In this document: positions 15,205-25,230 of the stretch, one piece after another
Layout of the letters: each line of letters begins with the position of its first letter
Position numbering within the stretch: position 1 is the stretch's first letter
Assembly: GCF_900129265.1 (NCBI RefSeq)
Contig: NZ_FQVG01000009.1
Location: 1-56,916 of the forward strand
Reading direction: 5' to 3'
From: Caloramator proteoclasticus DSM 10124
Lineage (GTDB): Bacteria; Bacillota; Clostridia; Clostridiales; Caloramatoraceae
DNA length: 56,916 nt
Notes under the pieces: generated by a model
What the model saw: only the letters and a program-made list of their open reading frames with translations
What the model was told of the DNA's origin: nothing
Databases searched by the model: none
Translations under genes and position numbers: made by a program

Positions 15205-15333
15205 AAACCTCCTTTTTTTATACAGACGCAAAAAGGAGTACTTTTCCGCTTCCCTTCGCTGGCATTACCCAGTTCAGGTTCTAAGGGTCGAAGGTTTTAC
15301 CTTCCTCTCAGCCTAAGGCTCCCCCAGCGTCTG
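15205..15333 (-). promoter_or_regulatory. TPP riboswitch (THI element) controlling thiT
   Basis: The minus strand shows the conserved aptamer: GGGGGAGCC, GGCTGAGAGG, ACCCTTAGAACCTGAACTGG, GTAATGCCAGCGAAGGGAAG. P1 can be closed by CAGACGC (15333-15327) with GCGTCTG (15229-15223). Just inside that arm CTCCTTTTT (about 15238-15230) is complementary to the AAAAAGGAGG ribosome binding site of thiT (15208-15217). Control by ribosome-binding-site masking, off when TPP is bound, is inferred. Confidence 0.93.
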
Positions 15334-15446
15334 CTTTATTATTTTCAATATAATTATACTATTCTGACGCTCAAAATACAACTCATATTTCTAAAAATTG
15401 TATTCAATAATAAAATAAGATTCAAGGGAATATATACTAATAAGTA

Positions 15447-15475
15447 TTGATTTATTTTAAAATTAGATTTATAAT
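15447..15475 (+). promoter_or_regulatory. Promoter of the tRNA-Pro gene
   Basis: TTGATT (15447-15452), a 17-bp spacer and TATAAT (15470-15475), 17 bp before the first tRNA base. Confidence 0.7.
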
Positions 15476-15492
15476 ATATGTGTCAAATATAT

Positions 15493-15568
15493 CTGGGTGT
15501 GGCGCAGATGGTAGCGCGCAAGAATGGGGTTCTTGAGGCCGCTGGTTCAAGTCCAGTCACCCAGACCA
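15493..15568 (+). tRNA. tRNA-Pro (anticodon GGG)
   Basis: The 76-base cloverleaf includes an encoded CCA. The acceptor is CTGGGTG/CACCCAG, the D-stem is GCGC/GCGC, the anticodon stem is CAAGA/TCTTG around ATGGGGT (anticodon GGG), and the T-arm is GCTGG-TTCAAGT-CCAGT. A C1 start is usual for bacterial tRNA-Pro. It is a single gene with its own promoter and terminator. Confidence 0.95.
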
Positions 15569-15597
15569 AAAGCCTTGGCATATGCCAAGGCTTTTTT
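15568..15597. terminator. Terminator after tRNA-Pro, shared with convergent ndk
   Basis: The palindrome AAAAGCCTTGGCA paired with TGCCAAGGCTTTT is followed by T's and preceded by A's. It starts at the last tRNA base. Confidence 0.85.
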
Positions 15598-15632
15598 AGT
15601 CATATATGGTACAACATTTCACATAAGTGAGA

Positions 15633-16031
15633 CTATTCAAACCAAAGCTTTATTTCTCTTTCAGCTGAATCTTTACAATCAGAGGCGTGAACTAAATTAT
15701 ATGTATCTTTATATGCAAAATCCCCTCTTATTGTTCCTGGCAGTGCATCTTGATATTTTGTTTCACCATTTATATTTCTTACACATTTTATTGCATTTTC
15801 ACCCTCTATTATCATAGCTATAACCATTCCAGATGTTAAGTATTTTATAAGCTCCTCAAAAAACTCCTTTCCCTTATGTTCCTCGTAGTGCTTCTCTGCC
15901 AATTCTCTTGTAGGAAATACAGACTTTATTGCCTTGATTTTTAATCCCTTCATCTCATACCTCTTTATTATTTCTCCAATAAGCCCCCTCTCTACACCAT
16001 CAGGTTTAATTAAAACTAATGTTTTTTCCAT
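15633..16031 (-). CDS. ndk: Nucleoside diphosphate kinase
   Basis: The 132-aa enzyme starts MEKTLVLIKPDGVERGLIG and contains the catalytic His motif NLVHASD, ALPGTIRGDFA and the REIKLWF end. It moves the gamma-phosphate from ATP to other NDPs through a phospho-His. Most family members have NIVHGSD, so the NLVHASD here is a mild variant. The length is normal for the short bacterial form. GGAGGGATAAAA precedes the ATG. It is a single gene convergent with tRNA-Pro. Confidence 0.95.
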   Translation of the reverse strand: MEKTLVLIKPDGVERGLIGEIIKRYEMKGLKIKAIKSVFPTRELAEKHYEEHKGKEFFEELIKYLTSGMVIAMIIEGENAIKCVRNINGETKYQDALPGTIRGDFAYKDTYNLVHASDCKDSAEREIKLWFE

Positions 16032-16103
16032 TTTTATCCCTCCAATCTAATATTTATGTGTAAAGTTTATAAATTTAATGTATAATATTAACGAGGTGAT
16101 TTT

Positions 16104-17045
16104 ATGCAAAATTTATATCCAAACGAAAAAATAGAAAATCAACCTGTTGTAGTAAGAAAAATTGAAAAAAAAATAGGTCAAAATGATAAAGGATACTACC
16201 ATCTTCAAATAAGCTCTGGTATAAAAAACTATGATGCTAAGATTTGGAATGACAGTCCTGATATTGCAGAAAAAATAGTACCCGGATGCTTTGCCTATAT
16301 TTCAGGAGTTGCTAAAGATTTCAAAGGAACCCTTCAAATACACATAAACAAAATAGAAAAAGTCGATAATCCAAGCCAAGAACTAATAAATAAAGTTATA
16401 CCCTCCTGTTATTTAAATAGCGAACAAATAGAAAAAGAACTATTTGAAATAATTGATACTATAAAAAATGAAAAAATAAAACAACTATTAAATAATATAT
16501 TTACAAATGAAAATATTAAAACTTCTTTTTTAAAAAAAGCGGCTGGTGCAGAGATACATCACGCATACATAGGTGGTCTTGCACAGCATACCATTGAAGT
16601 TGCAAGAATTGTAATTAATTTTACACAAATATTTCCATATGTCAACTATGATATTGCTGTAGCCTCTGCATTACTACACGACATCGGTAAAATAATTGAG
16701 CTATCAGATTTTCCTGAAAACAAATATACAACAAGGGGAAAACTTATAGGCCATATAAACATTGGAATTGAAATACTAAATAGCTTTATAACAAAAATAC
16801 AAGATTTCCCTCAAGCCTTAAAATATGAACTTGAACACTGTATTCTTTCTCACCACGGAACCTTAGAGATGGGTTCACCAGTTCTTCCTATGACTCTTGA
16901 GGCAATAGCTGTTCATAATGCAGATAAGGCAAGTGCTGAAATTAATGCCTTCCATCTTGCAATAGAAAGGGATGCAGGAACAGACGCTTGGACAGACTAT
17001 AATCCAACCTACAAACGTGCTATAAAAAAATCTATAAATATATAA
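16104..17045 (+). CDS. YhaM-like 3'-5' exoribonuclease (OB fold plus HD domain)
   Basis: The 313-aa protein has an N-terminal OB-fold nucleic-acid-binding domain (about residues 10-95) and an HD domain with AYIGGLAQHTIEVA, LLHDIGK (HD pair near residue 196) and LSHHGTLEMGSP. This is the architecture of Bacillus YhaM, a metal-dependent 3'-5' exonuclease acting in RNA turnover. CGAGGTGAT precedes the ATG and a TATAAT lies at 16081-16086. It is convergent with the V-ATPase operon. Confidence 0.85.
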   Translation: MQNLYPNEKIENQPVVVRKIEKKIGQNDKGYYHLQISSGIKNYDAKIWNDSPDIAEKIVPGCFAYISGVAKDFKGTLQIHINKIEKVDNPSQELINKVIPSCYLNSEQIEKELFEIIDTIKNEKIKQLLNNIFTNENIKTSFLKKAAGAEIHHAYIGGLAQHTIEVARIVINFTQIFPYVNYDIAVASALLHDIGKIIELSDFPENKYTTRGKLIGHINIGIEILNSFITKIQDFPQALKYELEHCILSHHGTLEMGSPVLPMTLEAIAVHNADKASAEINAFHLAIERDAGTDAWTDYNPTYKRAIKKSINI

Positions 17046-17046
17046 A

Positions 17047-17088
17047 AGCTAATCCATAGGATAATAGTCCTATGGATTAGCTTTTTTC
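17047..17088. terminator. Bidirectional terminator between yhaM-like gene and the V-ATPase operon
   Basis: AGCTAATCCATAGGA (17047-17061) pairs with TCCTATGGATTAGCT (17068-17082), followed by TTTTTT. The ntpD stop codon (17072-17070) lies inside the stem. Confidence 0.85.
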
Positions 17089-17699
17089 CTTTGACTCTTC
17101 TTTTTAACAACCTTCAACCTAAAGAAATCCTCTCTATCCTTTTCCTCCAAAACATCCTGTATATATTTTACTATCTCCTCATACTTTGGTATCTGTATGT
17201 TTTGAAGTGCATTGGCTCTTTTTTGAGTCTTTTTTATTTCCATAGCAAGTTTAAACACTGCATTTTCAACCTCTGCATATTCCATAATGAGATATGTTAT
17301 TTCCGAAAACTTAATAAAGACAATATCCATAGCAGTATTTGTTTGATAAAAGCTATAAGTTGGCTCTTTATGTTTCTTATCATATCGTACTATGGGCACT
17401 TCAACCCCCATTACACTTTTAAACAGTAAATTAAACTGCCCATTTTCGGGAACAGTATGGGATATCTCCTCAACCGTTGAAACACCCATTGTTATATTTG
17501 CCATTCTAAGTGCCTCATAGGCCTCTTCAAACTTTTTATTTATCATCTCCTGTATGTCCTTTGCTTTATCAACATATGCCATCATTTCTCTAATTAGTAC
17601 ATTTCTCTTTTGGTCTAAAAGTTCATATCCCTTTTTAGAAAACTCTAATGTTGATTTAGCACTAATAAGGTTAGATTTTGTTGGCGCAATATTTTCCAT
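17070..17699 (-). CDS. ntpD: V-type ATPase subunit D (central stalk)
   Basis: The 209-aa product is mostly coiled coil and begins ENIAPTKSNLISAKSTLEFSKKGYELLDQKRNVL, the classic subunit D start. It is the rotor shaft linking the A3B3 head to the membrane ring. It is the last gene of the nine-gene operon, four bases after ntpB, with its ribosome binding site (GAGGGTGATTAA) spanning the end of ntpB. The stop codon lies in the terminator stem. Confidence 0.92.
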   Translation of the reverse strand: MENIAPTKSNLISAKSTLEFSKKGYELLDQKRNVLIREMMAYVDKAKDIQEMINKKFEEAYEALRMANITMGVSTVEEISHTVPENGQFNLLFKSVMGVEVPIVRYDKKHKEPTYSFYQTNTAMDIVFIKFSEITYLIMEYAEVENAVFKLAMEIKKTQKRANALQNIQIPKYEEIVKYIQDVLEEKDREDFFRLKVVKKKSQRKKANP

Positions 17700-17703
17700 T
17701 TAA

Positions 17704-19071
17704 TCACCCTCTATAATATGCATCTAAGAACTTAGGGTTAATTCTATCCAATTCATTCTTAGGTAGTATTGATAATATTTCCCAAGCAATTTCTAAACTT
17801 CTATCTATGTCTCTATTTTCATTAAACTCCTGCCTTAAAAATCTATATTCAAATGCTTCTCCAAATTCTAAATACTTTTTATCTATTTCGGACAGTTCAT
17901 CTTCTCCTATAACCTGAGATAGTGCCTTAACCTCCTGAACCCTTGAATAGGAGGAAAATAATTGATTAGCCACATCAGGATGGTCTTCTCTTGTGTATCC
18001 TTCACCGATTCCATCCTTCATAAGTCTTGAAAGTGAGGGCAGTATATTTATTGGTGGATAAATATTTCTTTGATATATTTCTCTGCTTAAAACTATCTGT
18101 CCTTCTGTAATATATCCTGTTAAATCCGGTATAGGATGTGTTATATCATCATTTGGCATTGTTAATATTGGTATTTGAGTAATTGACCCTTTAGAACCTT
18201 CAACCATACCAGCCCTTTCATATAGACTTGCCAGGTCTGAATATAAGTACCCAGGATATCCCTTTCTTCCTGGTACCTCCTCCCTTGCTGCAGATATTTC
18301 TCTTAAGGCTTCGCAGTAACTTGTAATATCAGTCATAATAACTAATATATGCATATTTTCATAGAAAGCTAAATATTCTGCTGCAGTTAATGCACATCTT
18401 GGTGTTACAATCCTTTCAACTACAGGGTCATCTGCTAAATTCATAAACATAACAACCTTATCTAAAACTCCAGCCTCTTGAAATGTCTTTATAAAATAAT
18501 GGGCATCATCGTGCTTTATTCCCATAGCAGCAAAAACAACTGCAAATTCTCCTTCTCCCTCTGCAACCTTTGCCTGCTTTACAATTTGTGCAGCTATTTG
18601 ATTATGTGGCAAACCATTTCCTGAAAATATAGGGAGTTTTTGACCTCTTATCAAAGTAGTAAGTGTATCTATAGCTGATATACCTGTTTGAATATAGTTT
18701 CGTGGATACCTTCTTGCAACTGGATTTATTGGGCTTCCATTTACATCAAACTTAATTCCACTAAAAACAGGACCCCCTCCATCTATAGGCTGACCTATTC
18801 CATTAAACATTCTACCTAATATTTCCCTTGAAAGTTTAATCTCCAAAGGTTTTCCTGTAAACTTTACAGAAATATTATTTACAGACATTCCGGATGTATT
18901 CTCAAAAACCTGCACTATTGCTAAATCGTTATTGAGCTGTACAACCTTACCGTGTTTTGTTTCTCCCTGCACCTTTATCTCTACCATTTCGTTATAAGAT
19001 ACACCCTCAACCCCTTCTATTACTATAAGAGGGCCTTCTATTTTCTTTAAACTCAAATATTCCTTATGCAT
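17704..19071 (-). CDS. ntpB: V-type ATPase subunit B
   Basis: This is the non-catalytic nucleotide-site subunit of the A3B3 head. Typical stretches are [58 protein letters not shown] and [27 protein letters not shown]. An in-frame ATG lies 15 bp upstream inside ntpA, but GAGGGTGA sits six bases before the ATG at 19071, giving 455 aa ([10 protein letters not shown]...). It starts one base after the ntpA stop, so translation is probably coupled. Confidence 0.95.
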   Translation of the reverse strand: MHKEYLSLKKIEGPLIVIEGVEGVSYNEMVEIKVQGETKHGKVVQLNNDLAIVQVFENTSGMSVNNISVKFTGKPLEIKLSREILGRMFNGIGQPIDGGGPVFSGIKFDVNGSPINPVARRYPRNYIQTGISAIDTLTTLIRGQKLPIFSGNGLPHNQIAAQIVKQAKVAEGEGEFAVVFAAMGIKHDDAHYFIKTFQEAGVLDKVVMFMNLADDPVVERIVTPRCALTAAEYLAFYENMHILVIMTDITSYCEALREISAAREEVPGRKGYPGYLYSDLASLYERAGMVEGSKGSITQIPILTMPNDDITHPIPDLTGYITEGQIVLSREIYQRNIYPPINILPSLSRLMKDGIGEGYTREDHPDVANQLFSSYSRVQEVKALSQVIGEDELSEIDKKYLEFGEAFEYRFLRQEFNENRDIDRSLEIAWEILSILPKNELDRINPKFLDAYYRG

Positions 19072-19072
19072 A

Positions 19073-20836
19073 TTAATCACCCTCATATTCTCTTATTAAA
19101 TTAGAGAAATATTCATTAATATCTTCCATCAACAAATCAAATTTATCTCCATAATCATTGGGTATTTCATATTTCATTTTTATTATTCTATAAAACAACT
19201 CACTCGTCTTAATTACAGAAATAGGAACCCCTACCTTAACAGCTTCCTTTGCAAGTTTATAAAAATTATCAATAACTTTAAGCATCATATACTGCTTAAC
19301 TAATGGAACAAATGTATCATCCTTATGGTAGGCATTTTGCTGCAAATATCCTACCTTCAAAAGTCTTGCAATCTCAAGAATTAATCTCTGCTGATCAGGA
19401 AGTACATCCTCACCTACTAATTTTACTGTCTCTAACAGCTTACTTTCCTCCTGCAAAACCTTTATCATTTCTCCTCTTAAAAATATCATATCCTCTGCTA
19501 CATTTTGTTTATACCAATCCTCAAGTTGTGTAATATATCCACTATAACTCGATAGCCAATTTATAGCAGGATAGTGTCTTGAATAGGCAAGCTTTCTGTC
19601 TAATCCTAAAAAAGCACTAACAAATCTCTTTGTATTTTGTGTAACAGGTTCTGAGAAATCTCCTCCTGCTGGTGAAACTGCTCCAATTATTGTAACTGAA
19701 GCCTCTTTATTATTAAGTGTCTTAACATAACCTGCCCTTTCATAAAACTCTGCCAATCTTGATGGAAGATATGCAGGATAACCTTCTTCTGCTGGCATCT
19801 CCTCTAATCTTCCTGATATTTCTCTTAGTGCCTCTGCCCACCTTGAAGTTGAATCTGCCATAACAGCGACATTATATCCCATATCTCTAAAGTATTCAGC
19901 TATAGTTATTCCTGTGTATATAGATGCTTCTCTTGCAGCAACTGGCATATTTGATGTATTTGCTATAAGTATTGTTCTATTCATTAAGGGTAGATTTGAT
20001 GTTGGATCTATTAACTTTGGGAAATCCTCTAAAACTTCCGTCATCTCATTTCCACGTTCTCCACATCCAATATACACAATTATATCGGCATCCGACCACT
20101 TAGCAAGTTGATGCTGAGTCATTGTTTTACCAGTTCCAAAACCACCTGGTATAGCAGCAGTTCCACCCTTTGCTATAGGGAAAAATGTATCAATTACTCT
20201 TTGACCAGTTATAAGAGGTTTTTGTATAGGTAGTCTCTCTTTAACTGGCCTTGGAATTCTAACCGGCCATTCCTGATACATTTTAAGTTCAGCACCACTA
20301 TCTAACTTTACTAATATCGTTTCTAAATCATACTCTCCATTCTGCCTAACTTCTTCAACCTTTCCCTTTATATTTGGTGGAACCATTAAATAATGTTTTA
20401 TTAAAGGAGTTTCATCTACAGTACCAAATATATCTCCTTCCTTTAGTTCATCACCAACCTTAACCTTTAATTCTACATACCATTTTTTCTTTTTATCTAT
20501 TGTTGCAAGTCCTATGCCCTCTTTAATAAAATTTCCTGATTTATCAAAAATAATATTTAATGGTCTCTGTATACCATCAAAAATATTTCCAACTATGCCA
20601 GGCCCTAATGTAACTGACAAAGGTTTTTGTGTTGAAACAACTTCATCATCAATTTTTATTCCAGTTGTTTCTTCATAAACCTGAATTGTGCCTAATTCTC
20701 CATCAATAGAAATAACTTCTCCAATTAATTTTTTTTCACCAACAGTAACCATTTCTCTCATTTTAAAGTTTTTCATATTCCTTGCCTTTACAACAGGACC
20801 ATTTACATAAACTACTCTTCCTGCTGAACCCTCCAT
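19073..20836 (-). CDS. ntpA: V-type ATPase catalytic subunit A
   Basis: This 587-aa subunit has the Walker [15 protein letters not shown] (about residue 233; GPFGSGKT in many homologues), the ERGNEM loop, and [20 protein letters not shown] with the arginine-finger surroundings. The long insertion domain after about residue 110, typical of V/A-type A subunits, is present. It hydrolyses or makes ATP with subunit B. The ribosome binding site is AGGTGGTGG. It lies between ntpE and ntpB. Confidence 0.96.
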   Translation of the reverse strand: MEGSAGRVVYVNGPVVKARNMKNFKMREMVTVGEKKLIGEVISIDGELGTIQVYEETTGIKIDDEVVSTQKPLSVTLGPGIVGNIFDGIQRPLNIIFDKSGNFIKEGIGLATIDKKKKWYVELKVKVGDELKEGDIFGTVDETPLIKHYLMVPPNIKGKVEEVRQNGEYDLETILVKLDSGAELKMYQEWPVRIPRPVKERLPIQKPLITGQRVIDTFFPIAKGGTAAIPGGFGTGKTMTQHQLAKWSDADIIVYIGCGERGNEMTEVLEDFPKLIDPTSNLPLMNRTILIANTSNMPVAAREASIYTGITIAEYFRDMGYNVAVMADSTSRWAEALREISGRLEEMPAEEGYPAYLPSRLAEFYERAGYVKTLNNKEASVTIIGAVSPAGGDFSEPVTQNTKRFVSAFLGLDRKLAYSRHYPAINWLSSYSGYITQLEDWYKQNVAEDMIFLRGEMIKVLQEESKLLETVKLVGEDVLPDQQRLILEIARLLKVGYLQQNAYHKDDTFVPLVKQYMMLKVIDNFYKLAKEAVKVGVPISVIKTSELFYRIIKMKYEIPNDYGDKFDLLMEDINEYFSNLIREYEGD

Positions 20837-20847
20837 TTTACCACCAC

Positions 20848-21438
20848 CTATAGCATAGCAAATAATTTTTCTCCTATTTTTTCTCTATTTTCATCTACTA
20901 TATTTTCAATAGAAAAATCATATTTAAAATTATTTTTTAAATCAATTAATATAAAACCTCCACTTACACTTTCATCAAAAACTACATTTAAAAGTCTTGT
21001 CTCTTTATCTAGATCTTTACCCCATAAATCCCAATCCTGCCTAGTCACTATCAAATTAGCCTCTTTAATATCATTATTTTTTATTATGCTAATCAGCTTG
21101 TTAGAAAAATATTGTTTATATTCTTTTCTACTCTTATTTTCACTTATATAACAAATCACATCCTCTATTGCTTTGTTATAAATGCTATTTTTTCTTTCTA
21201 ATATAATTTTCTTTCCTCTTATGTGTGCCTTAGATAATGTTTGCGTTCTATAAAGTTCTATTTCGCTTTTTACCTTCTTATCCAACTTACTTGCCTCTTC
21301 TTCAAATTCCTTCTTTTTTTCACTTAAAATTTTTCCATATTCTTCCTCAAACCTTTGAATAACAATTCTATTTTCCTTTTCAACCTTTTCATAGACCAAT
21401 TTAGTAAAAAGATTTAGTTTTTCTTCTATAGTTATCAT
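20848..21438 (-). CDS. ntpE: V-type ATPase subunit E (peripheral stalk)
   Basis: A Lys/Glu-rich coiled coil (about residues 5-100) leads to a C-terminal globular domain with FDESVSGGFILID, a hallmark of subunit E. An in-frame GTG lies three codons upstream, but AGGTGATTTT places the start at the ATG at 21438 (MITIEEKLNLF), giving 196 aa. With the small G/H-type subunit it forms the peripheral stalk. Confidence 0.9.
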   Translation of the reverse strand: MITIEEKLNLFTKLVYEKVEKENRIVIQRFEEEYGKILSEKKKEFEEEASKLDKKVKSEIELYRTQTLSKAHIRGKKIILERKNSIYNKAIEDVICYISENKSRKEYKQYFSNKLISIIKNNDIKEANLIVTRQDWDLWGKDLDKETRLLNVVFDESVSGGFILIDLKNNFKYDFSIENIVDENREKIGEKLFAML

Positions 21439-21448
21439 AAAAATCACC

Positions 21449-21757
21449 TCAAACTTTTATGCCCACAGAATTTCTAACATAGTTTAATATATAATCATTA
21501 TCCTTATTTGAACCGTGTCTATCAGGTATCTCTACAATTAGTGGATAAGGTTTTTTTAGTTTAATCTCGGTAATTTCATCTTTAATAAGTTCAGCCGCCT
21601 TTTCCGTTATCGCAAGTATTCCTATATTTTTATCCTGTAAAGCTACATTTAAGGCTTCCTTTGCTTCATTTCTTTCGTGAACAACCCTCCCCTTTATTCC
21701 TGCAAGTCTTAAACCAACTAATGTATCTCTATTATCAGAAATTAAATATATAATCAT
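21449..21757 (-). CDS. ntpG: V-type ATPase subunit F (central stalk)
   Basis: The 102-aa Rossmann-like protein has IISDNRDTLVGLRLAGIKG-type sequence at the start (written here as LISDNRDTLVGLRLAGIKG) and GILAITEKAAELI in the middle, both typical of subunit F (NtpG in Enterococcus naming). It binds subunit D at the base of the rotor. AGGAAGTGG precedes the ATG. It lies between ntpK and ntpE. Confidence 0.9.
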   Translation of the reverse strand: MIIYLISDNRDTLVGLRLAGIKGRVVHERNEAKEALNVALQDKNIGILAITEKAAELIKDEITEIKLKKPYPLIVEIPDRHGSNKDNDYILNYVRNSVGIKV

Positions 21758-21768
21758 AAAACCACTTC

Positions 21769-22188
21769 CTACAACCTTCCTAATATCATTATTGAAATGA
21801 TTAATCCATAAATTGCTATACCCTCTGCAAGACCTACAAAAATAAGTGTTTTACCTAATATCTTTGGATCCTCAGATACCGCCCCAAGTGCTGATGAACC
21901 AACTGAACCTACCGCATAACCTGCACCTATTGCAGCAAGTCCGGTACTTAATCCTGCAGCTAAAAAACCAATACCTGCAGAAGGATTATTAGTTCCTGCT
22001 GCATTTGCAACCTGTGGTATCATTGTTATAATAAGTCCTGTTAAAACAGGTATAAATGAAAATACATTTGCCTTTATAGCCTTTTTTACACCTAATGCAT
22101 TTGTTTCTTCTCCCTTAAAGAGCTTTACTACTCCTTTTGAGATTGTTAATACAACAATTAAAACAGCTAATATTATAAATACATACAT
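21769..22188 (-). CDS. ntpK: V-type ATPase proteolipid subunit K
   Basis: The 139-aa membrane protein has a complete c-type hairpin in its C-terminal half (GIGFLAAGLSTGLAAIGAGY, then LIFVGLAEGIAIYGLIISIM), with the ion-carrying Glu in LAEGIAIY. Two further N-terminal hydrophobic segments (about 1-20 and 43-65) lack such a residue. This fits a four-helix proteolipid with one ion site. The absence of Gln in the first hairpin helix and of Ser/Thr after the Glu suggests proton rather than sodium coupling; this is an inference. Confidence 0.88.
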   Translation of the reverse strand: MYVFIILAVLIVVLTISKGVVKLFKGEETNALGVKKAIKANVFSFIPVLTGLIITMIPQVANAAGTNNPSAGIGFLAAGLSTGLAAIGAGYAVGSVGSSALGAVSEDPKILGKTLIFVGLAEGIAIYGLIISIMILGRL

Positions 22189-22204
22189 AAAAATTCCTCC
22201 CCTT

Positions 22205-24163
22205 TTATAGTTTTACTGGATTATATTCATACCCTGTACCACTAAAAAATTTACTAAAGAGTTCGTAATATTCGAGCCTTAAACCTTGGATAAAAACTAT
22301 CAAGCCCTCAAGCCCAATAATCACAATGTTTCCAAATACAATCATTAAAATGCTTTCAAGTTCATTTCCCATCATTTTAGCCAATGTTTCAAAGGCTATA
22401 AAAAGACCAACGTGATTTATTGCAAAGGCTCCTACTCTAATAAAAGATAACGTATTACTTAGCATACTAAGTAGTGTTTCAAGTACGCCAAATCCACCTT
22501 CAATATAATAATCTGACTTTGACTCACTATAGAGCTTTTTATTTCCCTTTATTAAATTAGCTAAAGGTTCCTTAAGCAGCATTAAAATCAATAGAAAAAC
22601 AAGTATTAGTGTTATTAGTGAACTTGGTATAATTCTCTTTGCGTCTCTTACATTTGAAACTATTAAGTATAAAAGAAGCCAATAAAAAACAAGTCCAGCC
22701 AATCCATTTCTGCTAAACAAACCATTTTCAACATCCTTTTTTATAAAACAGTTAATTAGGTTGTATAAATATCCTATACTTAACAAGAAAACACCTATAC
22801 CAACTGCCCAAATTAGAACCTTATCTATACTTGCCATAGGTCTAACTAAAAGTGCTTCAATGATATCCTCAAATCCAAAGACACTTCCATACAAAAAACC
22901 AAAAACTGTTGAACTTATACCAAGCCTTGCAAGAACCCCACCTAAATTAGGTCTTGCCTTTTTCTTTTCCAAAATTAATCCTAAGGTCAAAAGAACAAGC
23001 CCTTGTCCCACATCACCAAACATAGCTCCAAATAAAAACATATAGCTTAATCCTACAAAGGCAGTAGGATCTAATTCATTGTAGGACGGTATACCATAAA
23101 GTTTAACCACCGACTCAAAGGGACGTAATAAGAAACCATTATAGATACAGGTAGGTGGCTCTAATCCCTCCCTTAAATTTTTATAATCCTTATAAATTAT
23201 AATCAACTTATTTTCATAATCTCCCAAGTATTTTGATAGAGCCTTCTTTTTAAAACTTGGTATCCATCCACTCATATAGAAAAATTCATTTGTACAGCCC
23301 ATATTTGACTTGAGCTCTTCTATCTTATATTGCATCAAAAGTTTAGAATAAAATACTTCAATAAAATTTATATATTCCTTTTTAAGCTCCTTTATTTTGT
23401 TTTTGATTATTGCTATTTCCTTCTCTATTTGCCTTTTTCTATTCTCTATATCAGCAACCCACTGATTAGGGCTACCACTAAATTTAAAATTCAACTGCAA
23501 TTCATCAAACTCTAATGAATTCAATACCCTTCTTACTTCAATTTCAACAACCTTAGGAACAAACACCATTATCATTGAGTAATCTTGATTCTTATCAAGT
23601 TTCAAAACTATTGCAGGTATATTCTCGTAATTCTTTTTTAGCTTTTCCATATTGTAGTTTAAAACTTTTCCCATAATAAAATCAATATATTTCATTTTAA
23701 ACAGGTCATCTAAATTGATATTAACATTCTTCATTTTTTTAATATAATTCTCAATCTCACCAATCTGTCTATACTCCTCCTGCAATCTATTTAGCTCTCT
23801 GTTTTCCTCGTTTACCTCCTCATAAATTCTCTTAAGTTTATTTACATCATCTAAAAACACATAGTCCTGTTCTACAATCTTTTTTTGATATTTTTTCCTT
23901 ATTTCAAACATATCGCAGAGTTCATCATAAACTTTATTTATCTCATTTAAATCTAAATTAGATTGATACTGCTTTATATAATTAAAATCTATAACCGCGT
24001 CAACTTCGTCCTTTGCTTGAAGTATCGGGAAATTATTTTCATTAATCTCTGACATTGCATTTACAAAATGTATTGATTCAGATAACACAATCCTCTTTGC
24101 TATATCCTCCAGCATATCCATATGCCCAATAATGTTGACAAACTCCATCTTGGCAACCGCCAT
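22205..24163 (-). CDS. ntpI: V-type ATPase subunit I (a-subunit, stator channel)
   Basis: The 652-aa protein has a cytoplasmic, coiled-coil-rich N-terminal half and a C-terminal half of about seven or eight membrane helices. Recognisable pieces are DPTAFVGLSYMFLFGAMFGD, GQGLVLLTLGLIL, LSMLSNTLSFIRVGAFAINH with the essential Arg, and GLIVFIQGLRLEYYELFSKF. It provides the half-channels next to the K ring. GTGGGGTGGTTTT precedes the ATG. Confidence 0.95.
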   Translation of the reverse strand: MAVAKMEFVNIIGHMDMLEDIAKRIVLSESIHFVNAMSEINENNFPILQAKDEVDAVIDFNYIKQYQSNLDLNEINKVYDELCDMFEIRKKYQKKIVEQDYVFLDDVNKLKRIYEEVNEENRELNRLQEEYRQIGEIENYIKKMKNVNINLDDLFKMKYIDFIMGKVLNYNMEKLKKNYENIPAIVLKLDKNQDYSMIMVFVPKVVEIEVRRVLNSLEFDELQLNFKFSGSPNQWVADIENRKRQIEKEIAIIKNKIKELKKEYINFIEVFYSKLLMQYKIEELKSNMGCTNEFFYMSGWIPSFKKKALSKYLGDYENKLIIIYKDYKNLREGLEPPTCIYNGFLLRPFESVVKLYGIPSYNELDPTAFVGLSYMFLFGAMFGDVGQGLVLLTLGLILEKKKARPNLGGVLARLGISSTVFGFLYGSVFGFEDIIEALLVRPMASIDKVLIWAVGIGVFLLSIGYLYNLINCFIKKDVENGLFSRNGLAGLVFYWLLLYLIVSNVRDAKRIIPSSLITLILVFLLILMLLKEPLANLIKGNKKLYSESKSDYYIEGGFGVLETLLSMLSNTLSFIRVGAFAINHVGLFIAFETLAKMMGNELESILMIVFGNIVIIGLEGLIVFIQGLRLEYYELFSKFFSGTGYEYNPVKL

Positions 24164-24178
24164 AAAACCACCCCACAG

Positions 24179-25225
24179 TTAGACAGCCTTTATTAAAAAA
24201 TTATTTGACTGACTAAGTTCTATTCCATACCTAACCATTTCAGTAATTGAAACAATATCTCTTATTTCAAATTCTATTATCTGCATTAAGACTAATACAT
24301 TTGATATGTCCCTCTTATTTTTTCTTATTGTATTTATTAATTTATAATATATATATCTGTTCATCCTTCTTTCCATATATATATCCTGCATATCATCTCC
24401 TTTAATTAGAAATGAATATGGAGTAAGCTTTATTCTATCCTCTAATTCCTCAACGCTTTTTGAATAACATAATTCCTTAATGCTTTTATAATTTAACTTT
24501 CCGCCACCATCTATGGTGTAATTAAACAATTCATCTGGATACATATTATAAAATTTTTTACCTCTATATATCCATTGGAGATTTATCATATCAATAATGG
24601 GTCCAAATACTTCAAAGAATGCTTTTTTATCAATTCCTGATAATTTTTTTATTTTCTTGAATAGAATTAAAAAATATGTTTTATCTAATACCATTTCAAA
24701 TCTGAATAGATTTTCTTCTTTATTACCGTCTAATAAATTTTTTAAATAAGGATAATAAACAGAATTATTTAGAAACTCTATTAGTTCAACAATTGATTTT
24801 GCCTTTATAATATTATCGACATTAATGTTTTTGTAATAATCAACAAATACCAAGTATTCTCTTAGGGACTGTAGTTCACCTTCAATGTGTATAAGCCTTG
24901 CAAGCCTCTTTAAATCATAAATTTCATATTTTGAATAGAAGGTCATAAAAAAATCCCTATACTCTCCACTAAAATAGTTATCAAATTTGTCAATATAATA
25001 GATTAACATCATTTTTAACTTTTTTTCTAATTCATCTCTATGGATGTCATTTAGATTATCACTTGCTATATATCTTCCATAATCACTATTTTTGCTAAGA
25101 TATAGAGCAATTTCATTAACTGAAGTTAGTGATAATAATTTTTTATAGTCGTCTCCCTTTAATCTTCTTCCTAAAATTGAATGTACCTTTGTATTAATTG
25201 CTTCATAATTTACAACAGCAGGCAT
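24179..25225 (-). CDS. ntpC: V-type ATPase subunit C (d-type, central stalk cap)
   Basis: The helical 348-aa protein with YEAINTKVHSILGRRLKG near the start and repeated helical motifs matches the V/A-ATPase C/AC39 subunit that couples the rotor shaft to the membrane ring. The first in-frame start is a GTG at 25234, overlapping the previous stop. AGGTGA with a 5-base gap favours the ATG at 25225. The position, second in the operon and ahead of I and K, differs from the Enterococcus order, where C follows E. Confidence 0.85.
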   Translation of the reverse strand: MPAVVNYEAINTKVHSILGRRLKGDDYKKLLSLTSVNEIALYLSKNSDYGRYIASDNLNDIHRDELEKKLKMMLIYYIDKFDNYFSGEYRDFFMTFYSKYEIYDLKRLARLIHIEGELQSLREYLVFVDYYKNINVDNIIKAKSIVELIEFLNNSVYYPYLKNLLDGNKEENLFRFEMVLDKTYFLILFKKIKKLSGIDKKAFFEVFGPIIDMINLQWIYRGKKFYNMYPDELFNYTIDGGGKLNYKSIKELCYSKSVEELEDRIKLTPYSFLIKGDDMQDIYMERRMNRYIYYKLINTIRKNKRDISNVLVLMQIIEFEIRDIVSITEMVRYGIELSQSNNFLIKAV

Positions 25226-25230
25226 AAGCA

